Of a stretch of DNA of 5,256 nt, positions 1-3,966 are shown piece after piece. Source of the DNA: Candidatus Nomurabacteria bacterium. Its GTDB lineage: Bacteria; Patescibacteriota; Minisyncoccia; Phycocordibacterales; UBA9973. A program made the position numbers and the translations under genes. Within the stretch, counting starts at the first letter, position 1; each line of letters starts with the position of its first letter. Under the pieces are notes generated by a model. The model did not search any database. It worked only from the letters and a program-made list of their open reading frames with translations, and had not been told where the DNA came from. The stretch spans positions 1 through 5,256 of the forward strand of contig JAIOQC010000086.1 of assembly GCA_021413565.1 (NCBI GenBank), in the 5' to 3' direction.

Positions 1-223
1 CCACCATAATAAACAAACCAATAATCCCCCATATCATTTGATCCTTACTTTGCTTTCTCACCTCTTCATTATCTGGAGACAAAAAATATTTTGACAATCC
101 AAACAAGAAATAAGTCATCGCAACTGCGAATAAAAAGAATATAACAGGGTTGATAACAACCCTGTTAATACTCTTCATGAGAGTAATCACATCTGCTTCC
201 GCAATTGGGAAAAGCTCTATCAT
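1..223 (-). CDS. Pilin-like two-helix membrane protein, type A, partial (C-terminus beyond the left edge)
   Basis: Reading minus from the ATG at 223-221 gives an open frame of 74 codons running off the left edge. It starts MIELFPIAEADVITLMKSIN and has no signal peptide. A first hydrophobic helix spans about residues 22-46, then comes a short charged loop (SPDNEEVRKQSKD, about 49-61), then the start of a second helix containing WGIIGLFIMV. The loop and second helix match the protein at 822-1142 closely (NPNNEEQRKS, then LWGIIALFVM) and the one at 242-601 more loosely, so the three are paralogues. Such small two-helix proteins resemble VirB2/TrbC-type pilins of type IV secretion systems and the pilin-like families common in Patescibacteria. 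The start lies 18 bases after the stop of the upstream gene, so the two are probably cotranscribed. No Shine-Dalgarno site is clear. An 11-bp hairpin lies in codons 19-28. The role is inferred; the protein is probably about 100 residues when complete. Confidence 0.82.
   Translation of the reverse strand, partial: MIELFPIAEADVITLMKSINRVVINPVIFFLFAVAMTYFLFGLSKYFLSPDNEEVRKQSKDQMIWGIIGLFIMV
142..167 (-). other. Intragenic terminator-like hairpin in the partial pilin-like gene
   Basis: Positions 142-152 and 157-167 are perfect inverted repeats: an 11-bp stem (TAACAGGGTTG against its complement) with a 4-base loop. On the coding (minus) strand the stem is followed by the T-rich run TATTCTTTTTATT. 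It therefore looks like an intrinsic terminator or attenuator, about 55 bases inside the reading frame, encoding roughly NRVVINPV. It may be fortuitous, because the repeated Val/Ile/Asn codons make such a pairing easier. If it acts, it would lower expression of this last gene relative to the one before it. Confidence 0.45.
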
Positions 224-241
224 ATAAACATCTTTATATTA

Positions 242-601
242 TTAGCAAACTACTCCAGGACCAGGAATACAAGGCACTACACCAGAGTTGATTTGTTCAG
301 GGCCGACACCAAATGTATTTGTAATAAGTCGGATGATACCCCAGAAAGCAATGATTATGAAAAGACCAACAAGACCACGGATAATCATTTCTGTTGCAGA
401 CTTTTTCTTTTCTTCGTCACCTGAAACCAAGTATTGAATAACTCCCCAGATAAAGTAAACAACAGCAAGAGTAATCAAAATCGGAATCAAAGTTGCAAGG
501 ATTTGATTGATTGTTGTTAATATTGTAAACGCACTTGCAGCATGTGCAAATAATGGAGCAACTACACCTAGAACAGCACCGATTGAAATAATTTTCTTCA
601 T
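242..601 (-). CDS. Pilin-like two-helix membrane protein, type A, with signal peptide and C-terminal cysteine pair
   Basis: This is a 119-residue protein. Residues 1-21 look like a signal peptide (MKK, hydrophobic core, then FAHA before a cleavage site; ASA at 22-24 is an alternative). Helix 1 spans about 33-58 and ends in FIWGVIQYLVSG. A charged loop GDEEKKKSATE (61-71) follows, and helix 2 spans about 74-94 with RGLVGLFIII. The short tail ends in VVPCIPGPGVVC, with C111 and C119, the last residue being cysteine. The two-helix layout with an EE/KK loop is shared with the proteins at 1-223 and 822-1142 and resembles VirB2/TrbC-like pilins. It is first in the left transcription unit, behind its own predicted promoter at 700-730 and a leader of about 90 bases. 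The sequence just before the ATG has no Shine-Dalgarno match. The family call is fairly secure; a structural role in a surface appendage or secretion system is inference. Confidence 0.88.
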   Translation of the reverse strand: MKKIISIGAVLGVVAPLFAHAASAFTILTTINQILATLIPILITLAVVYFIWGVIQYLVSGDEEKKKSATEMIIRGLVGLFIIIAFWGIIRLITNTFGVGPEQINSGVVPCIPGPGVVC

Positions 602-652
602 AAAATGATGATAAATTTCTTATTTAATAAACGACTCTGTTAATAATATGTC

Positions 653-666
653 TTTTGTATACAAAA
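653..666. repeat. Perfect 14-bp palindrome TTTTGTATACAAAA, possible operator
   Basis: TTTTGTATACAAAA is its own reverse complement with no loop. It lies about 30-40 bases downstream of the predicted transcription start (near 693) and about 52 bases before the ATG at 601. A palindrome with no spacer suits a dimeric DNA-binding protein better than an RNA hairpin. In AT-rich DNA a chance palindrome is possible, so the operator role is only a suggestion. Confidence 0.35.
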
Positions 667-699
667 ATACAATCAACAATCTTCTTTTTATACCCTTCT

Positions 700-730
700 A
701 TTATACCATAAAGAACTCAAATATTTGCAA
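700..730 (-). promoter_or_regulatory. Extended -10 promoter for the left pilin-like genes
   Basis: On the minus strand TGGTATAAT (708-700) is a perfect TGnTATAAT extended -10 box. A TTGCAA at 730-725 could be a -35 box with a long 19-base spacer. Transcription would start near 693 and give a leader of about 90 bases before the ATG at 601. The 11-mer TATGGTATAAT also occurs exactly at 3343-3333, just before the solute-binding protein start. This is the best sigma-70-type promoter in noncoding DNA of the window. Confidence 0.7.
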
Positions 731-821
731 TACTTTTTAAACAACAAAGGAGGAGTATGTGGATAAGTAATCTTATATACAATGTCCAAATCTAAGTCGT
801 AAAAAGGAGCAATATCTCTCG

Positions 822-1142
822 TTACTGTGAAAGTTGTGGAATAAGAGTCTTGACACCAAAGGTGTTACCAAGCACTGCCACTAATCCCCACATTGAAATC
901 ATTACAAATAAAGCAATAATCCCCCACAACATAAAAGCCTTTCCGGATTTTCTCTGCTCTTCATTATTTGGATTCAGATAAAATTGAATAATACCCCAAA
1001 TAAATCCAGCAACCGCAATACTAAATAACAAAGGGACTACTGTTTTAATTAATGTACAGCTAGCCCATTTAACTAAATTACCTAAAGTATCTAAGCTAAT
1101 TGTTGCACAAGTATCCACTGTATTTTGAATTGTTCCTTCCAT
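822..1142 (-). CDS. Pilin-like two-helix membrane protein, type A, with CX16C pair
   Basis: This is a 106-residue protein with no signal peptide. A polar N-terminus of about 32 residues carries C12 and C29, the second just before helix 1 (about 33-56, containing FIWGIIQFYL). A loop NPNNEEQRKSGK (57-68) follows, then helix 2 (about 70-92, LWGIIALFVM), and a short polar tail. It is the closest relative of the partial protein at 1-223. The start is the ATG 3 bases after the TAA of the gene at 1146-1604, so translation is probably coupled; there is no good Shine-Dalgarno site. It is the last gene of the middle cluster. VirB2/TrbC-like pilin is the nearest known type by architecture. That it forms a pilus or a membrane part of a secretion machine is inference. 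Confidence 0.85.
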   Translation of the reverse strand: MEGTIQNTVDTCATISLDTLGNLVKWASCTLIKTVVPLLFSIAVAGFIWGIIQFYLNPNNEEQRKSGKAFMLWGIIALFVMISMWGLVAVLGNTFGVKTLIPQLSQ

Positions 1143-1145
1143 ATA

Positions 1146-1604
1146 TTATTTAGCTTTTTCTGAATTACTAATCTGGTCGACCGTTCCCTTGATTGCCTTG
1201 GCTATTACAAATGAACCTAGTAATAATGCCGCACCAATTAAAGTATACAAAAGGGTTGTCTTGGCCATAGTAAGTTTCTCGGAATTACCTTGGGCAGTCA
1301 CAAATAAGAAACCAGCATAAATAATCGCAAGTACGATGATTGGCACTCCAACTAGAAGCACGAAACCGAGTATTGTTTGAATAAATGTTGGTATGTCAGA
1401 GATTGATTTACCAAGTGGATTCTTGATGCCTGTATTGATAGTCACACCTGTATTCTTGTCCCCACCCGATGGAATATTTGCATCACCGTTTGCTGCATTT
1501 GCAAATTGCATCGGTGCAAACAAACTAAAAGCCACCACAAATACAAAAGCATACATTGATATTCTAGACAGTAAACTTAAATTTTTATTTTTATACAAAA
1601 TCAT
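1146..1604 (-). CDS. Type IV secretion pilin-like protein, type B
   Basis: This is a 152-residue protein. A long signal peptide (about 1-37) has a basic start (YKNKN), a hydrophobic core and FANA before the cleavage site. A Gly/Asn/Asp-rich stretch (39-65, with NPLGKSISDIPTF after it) leads to helix 1 (about 76-102, ending YAGFLFVTA). The loop QGNSEKLTMAK (105-115) and helix 2 (about 116-138, IGAALLLGSFVIAKAI) complete the pattern. The YAGFLFVTxxGN-E-K--AK loop followed by an IGAA helix is the pattern I recognise from the type IV secretion pilin-like family widespread in Patescibacteria; it is the clearest family match of the five. It has no cysteines. It lies 15 bases after the gene at 1620-2027 and 3 bases before the next. 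Only a weak AAGAA precedes the ATG. A pilin subunit or pilus-like membrane component is the likeliest role. Confidence 0.9.
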   Translation of the reverse strand: MILYKNKNLSLLSRISMYAFVFVVAFSLFAPMQFANAANGDANIPSGGDKNTGVTINTGIKNPLGKSISDIPTFIQTILGFVLLVGVPIIVLAIIYAGFLFVTAQGNSEKLTMAKTTLLYTLIGAALLLGSFVIAKAIKGTVDQISNSEKAK

Positions 1605-1619
1605 ATATTTCTTAAATTA

Positions 1620-2027
1620 TTAATATTCTAAATAAGCTTCTTTCGAATCAAAGCCAACAAGGTTCAGAATTGTTTTGACTATCAGCCATGCCGCTAATCC
1701 TATTACATAACCAAATATTACATTCTGTAATATTCTCTTGGCTTTACTACGATTCTCAGGATTACCACCACCAGTTAGAAACAGGAATCCAACATAGCAA
1801 ACAATAAGGGCAACAAGCGGGGTTGCAATAGTAAACAATAAGAAAGTAATAATATTGTTAATTAGCAACATAAAATAATTAAAATCACAAGCATTACCCA
1901 AACCAGTCTGATCAGCGTTTACGGATGTGCCACGATTGCAATCTGGAATAATACCAGCAGAGAAAGACACCATAGGACTTATGATAATTACGAGGGCAAT
2001 AATATTGGCAAGTATTTTATTTTTCAT
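1620..2027 (-). CDS. Type IV secretion pilin-like protein, type B, with CX16C pair
   Basis: I place the start at the ATG at 2027-2025, giving 135 residues, not at the in-frame ATG at 2081. The downstream start begins directly with a signal peptide (MKNKILANIIALVIIIS, cleavage after SFSA24) and sits 1 base after the preceding TAA. The upstream start would add 18 polar residues before the signal peptide and overlap the neighbour by 53 bases. The mature part opens with IIPDC and has C30 and C47, then helix 1 (about 52-85, CDFNYFMLLINN to YVGFLFLTGG). A loop GGNPENRSKAK (87-97) and helix 2 (about 99-124) follow. The GFLFLT-GGN-E--SKAK loop ties it to the protein at 1146-1604. A xxPxC...CDF-----NN--FLLF layout recurs in small Patescibacteria pilin-like membrane proteins. 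The role is inferred as a pilus or secretion subunit. Confidence 0.87.
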   Translation of the reverse strand: MKNKILANIIALVIIISPMVSFSAGIIPDCNRGTSVNADQTGLGNACDFNYFMLLINNIITFLLFTIATPLVALIVCYVGFLFLTGGGNPENRSKAKRILQNVIFGYVIGLAAWLIVKTILNLVGFDSKEAYLEY

Positions 2028-2028
2028 T

Positions 2029-3324
2029 TTATTTCTTACTTGCAATATCAAGTTGGCCTTGTGCTTTTGCAAGAGCGTCACTTATTGATAATCTATTAGA
2101 CAAAACATTTTCAACTAATTCACTAAATATAGAATCAGTTACAGTGCTATTTGGATCAAGCCATGTTCTTGAAATAATCGCTTGATTGAAGAATGTAAAT
2201 AAATATGGGTCTTTTGGCTTTGAAGCCAAAAGTGCTCGTGATGCAGGTGGTAAAGACACAGTAGAAGCAAAATTACTTGCAGTTTCCCCAGTACTCATTA
2301 AACCAGCCAATCCAAATGCTGCTGTCACATTGGCTGATTTTTTATTAACTGAAATTGCATAAATATCAGAGTAAGTTCTTTTTGTAGATGTATTTGACGC
2401 TTGTGGCATAGATGTCACATCGAAACTCAAATTAGGATTCACAGATTGAATTTTAAATAATTCACTTGCATGTCCTAGGTAAAATACCAACTTCCCTCCT
2501 GTAAACATATTTACAGAATTAGGTATTGCACGATTCCATGAATATGCAGGATTGGATGGATTAGAGAATTGAACAAAGAAATTCAACACACGCTCTGCGG
2601 TTGAAGCAGTATCACCTTCAAGTACTGAACTGTAGCCTGTTTCTGTTCTTTTTATAATTGAATTATTATTTTGCAGGAGTAAGGTTGCAATAATGTCTTT
2701 TGCATTTGTAACATTTTGATATTGACCAAGAGCAATCATACTTTGTAGTATTGTGCCGTCGTCTTTCTTTTTAGTTAGTGTAGGTGCCCAATTCATTACT
2801 TCATCCCATGTTGTAGGTGGAGTTGATAGTCCTTCGTTGGCAAGCAAGTCTTTGTTGTAATACATTACCAATGGGTCAACAACCACAGGAAAACCAATAA
2901 TACCATCTGTTGTTAAGTAAACATCAGCACCATCAATAAATGAATCACGAAATGTTTTTTCAGGGTAACTTGTGTATGGAATCTTGTAAATCAATTCTTC
3001 GTTTTTAACCACCATATCAGGTGTAATAAAGAATAAATCAGGACCCTTGCCAACAGCCATTGCTTCGATTAAATCTTGTTGATAAGTCGCTTTTTGTTTA
3101 CGAACATAAGTCACTATGAGTTCACGATTTGCTGTTGTGGCATCTTCAAACACTCTAGTAATTTCAGGACTTTCAAATGTTCCCCAAATTACGACTTTAC
3201 CTTTTAGAGAACCAGCGGATTTACTACTACTATTACCAATTTTCAACATTCCAGAGAATATCAAAACAGCAAAAACAAAGAATGCAAGAAAGACAGCAGT
3301 AAGAATTGTTTGAAAATTATTCAT
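2029..3324 (-). CDS. Extracellular solute-binding protein (family 1), membrane-anchored
   Basis: This 431-residue protein has the fold signature of ABC-type family 1 (maltose-type) solute-binding proteins. These include VVIWGTFESPE at 44-54, PDLFFITPDM at 95-104, FPVVVDPLVMYYNKDLL at 145-161, PPTTWDEV at 169-176, a FTGGKLVFYLG strand at 274-284 and a C-terminal DALAKAQGQLD helix. Residues about 7-28 are one hydrophobic helix with no cleavable motif and no lipobox cysteine; the protein contains no cysteine at all. It is therefore probably held outside the cell by an N-terminal anchor, followed by a Ser-rich linker (31-40). Its ligand cannot be told from the sequence; sugars or oligosaccharides are usual for the family. 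No permease or ATPase is next to it; pilin-like genes follow 1 base downstream of its TAA. It overlaps the methyltransferase end by 8 bases (ATGAATAA). An extended -10 lies 8 bases before its ATG. Confidence 0.92.
   Translation of the reverse strand: MNNFQTILTAVFLAFFVFAVLIFSGMLKIGNSSSKSAGSLKGKVVIWGTFESPEITRVFEDATTANRELIVTYVRKQKATYQQDLIEAMAVGKGPDLFFITPDMVVKNEELIYKIPYTSYPEKTFRDSFIDGADVYLTTDGIIGFPVVVDPLVMYYNKDLLANEGLSTPPTTWDEVMNWAPTLTKKKDDGTILQSMIALGQYQNVTNAKDIIATLLLQNNNSIIKRTETGYSSVLEGDTASTAERVLNFFVQFSNPSNPAYSWNRAIPNSVNMFTGGKLVFYLGHASELFKIQSVNPNLSFDVTSMPQASNTSTKRTYSDIYAISVNKKSANVTAAFGLAGLMSTGETASNFASTVSLPPASRALLASKPKDPYLFTFFNQAIISRTWLDPNSTVTDSIFSELVENVLSNRLSISDALAKAQGQLDIASKK
2211..2232. repeat. 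10-bp inverted repeat inside the solute-binding protein gene
   Basis: CTTTTGGCTT at 2211-2220 and AAGCCAAAAG at 2223-2232 are perfect inverted repeats separated by two bases, inside the coding region (roughly ALLASKPKD). On the minus strand no long T-run follows, so it is not a good intrinsic terminator. It may slow ribosomes or stabilise the mRNA, or be a chance pairing. Confidence 0.35.
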
Positions 3325-3844
3325 GTTCTAAAATTATACCATAATGATGTGCACCTGTGGAAATACTTTCAACATATCTGAAACCTCTTTTCTCAAATAA
3401 ATCTCTGGCCATTTTTTGTGTCACAACATAACTAGGTGTAGGACCCATATGTCCAAATGAATCTGACCAATCAATCACCAAAACTTTTCCAGTTTTCTTT
3501 AAAACTCTCTTGACTTCGTCAACGATTCCTAATTTGTCTTCAGATTGAAATAATACATTGGCAACTACTACTGCATCCATACTTTCATCTGTGATTTTAG
3601 TACCACCTTGTCTTTCAATATCACCCCAAATACACGAAACATTTAATAGTCCGTGTTCTTTGATATCAGTTTCAAGTTTCTTAACAAAATTTTTCTGGAC
3701 TTCAATAGCATACACACGACCAGTGTGTCCCACTGCCTTGCTTATCGCTTGTGTATATATTCCAGTACCAGCACCAAAGTCAGCGACACGCATTCCTTCT
3801 CGTAATCCAAGTTGTGCAATGCATTGTTGAGGGTTTAAAAACAT
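3317..3844 (-). CDS. Class I SAM-dependent methyltransferase, short form
   Basis: This 175-residue protein is a bare Rossmann-fold methyltransferase. Motif I is VADFGAGTG at 20-28, the SAM-binding glycine loop. The acidic residue ending strand 2 is E48 in VYAIEV. GDIE at 74-77 contacts the adenine region in this fold. The strand-4 motif is MDAVVVANVLFQ at 89-100, and LKKTGKVLVIDW at 115-126 gives strand 5. The opening MFLNPQQCIAQLGLREGM is typical of UbiE/Methyltransf-11-like stand-alone enzymes in Patescibacteria. The substrate is unknown; quinone biosynthesis is unlikely to be the role in such reduced genomes. It lacks extra substrate-binding domains. It is first in the cluster after the gyrA terminator and overlaps the solute-binding protein gene by 8 bases. 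An extended -10 ends 6 bases before the ATG, predicting a leaderless message, and no Shine-Dalgarno site is present. Confidence 0.9.
   Translation of the reverse strand: MFLNPQQCIAQLGLREGMRVADFGAGTGIYTQAISKAVGHTGRVYAIEVQKNFVKKLETDIKEHGLLNVSCIWGDIERQGGTKITDESMDAVVVANVLFQSEDKLGIVDEVKRVLKKTGKVLVIDWSDSFGHMGPTPSYVVTQKMARDLFEKRGFRYVESISTGAHHYGIILEHE
3333..3343 (-). promoter_or_regulatory. Extended -10 box just before the solute-binding protein start
   Basis: On the minus strand TATGGTATAAT (3343-3333) contains TGnTATAAT and ends 8 bases before the ATG at 3324. It is identical to the promoter core at 710-700. A start 7-8 bases downstream would fall within about two bases of the ATG, giving a leaderless mRNA. 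The upstream -35 region is weak (TTCCAC-like). Caution: these bases also encode YGII of the methyltransferase, so the match could come from protein constraint. Confidence 0.5.
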
Positions 3845-3850
3845 ATAATT

Positions 3851-3861
3851 ATTATATCATA
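3851..3861 (-). promoter_or_regulatory. Extended -10 promoter of the methyltransferase, predicted leaderless
   Basis: On the minus strand TATGATATAAT (3861-3851) contains a TGnTATAAT extended -10 in noncoding DNA between the gyrA terminator and the ATG at 3844. The box ends 6 bases before the ATG, so transcription would begin at or beside the A of the ATG. The -35 region (about 3874-3879, ATTTCT) is a weak match. The -10 lies between 7-bp inverted repeats (ACATATA at 3841-3847, TATATGT at 3860-3866), which may be only AT-rich chance. Confidence 0.68.
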
Positions 3862-3900
3862 TATGTAGTAAGTAGAAATAGTATCTGGACAGAATTACAT

Positions 3901-3946
3901 AAAAATAAAATACATGGGCGACTTTGTCGCCCATGTATTTTATTTC
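3901..3946 (-). terminator. Intrinsic terminator of gyrA
   Basis: Positions 3903-3922 and 3926-3945 form a perfect 20-bp stem with a 3-base loop. The GC-rich upper part (ATGGGCGAC with its complement) is nearest the loop. On the minus strand the descending arm runs into TATTTTATTTTT, giving the T-tract. It begins about 20 bases after the gyrA TAG. The other strand also has a T-rich tail (TATTTTATTTC), so it could work in both directions, but no plus-strand gene needs it. Confidence 0.93.
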
Positions 3947-3966
3947 ATCCTCATTTACTACTAATC

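Larger units (their letters stand above)
602..821. other. 220-base intergenic gap between two pilin-like genes
   Basis: This gap splits the pilin-like genes into two transcription units. It holds a minus-strand promoter (700-730), a 14-bp palindrome (653-666), a weak AT-rich 5-bp hairpin (763-776), and two Shine-Dalgarno-like strings on the plus strand (AAAGGAGG at 746-753 and AAAAAGGAG at 801-809) with no real gene behind them. I see no convincing terminator after the stop at 822, so readthrough from the upstream cluster is possible. No convincing open reading frame is present on either strand. Confidence 0.6.

Noticed and set aside
620..679. Possible 19-residue leader peptide from TTG at 679 in the leader of the 242-601 gene
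   Set aside because: It needs a TTG start with no proper Shine-Dalgarno site, and nothing like an attenuator follows.
757..795. 12-codon plus-strand frame (MWISNLIYNVQI) behind AAAGGAGG
   Set aside because: The Shine-Dalgarno site is too close to the ATG (about 3 bases), the frame is tiny and no plus-strand promoter is evident; kept only as a low-interest observation.
1393..1623. Plus-strand open frame of 76 codons
   Set aside because: It is wholly antisense to a well-recognised pilin-like gene, with no ribosome site or family resemblance.
2028..2081. Longer start for the pilin-like gene at 1620-2027
   Set aside because: It would place 18 polar residues before a signal peptide and overlap the upstream gene by 53 bases; the downstream ATG fits better.
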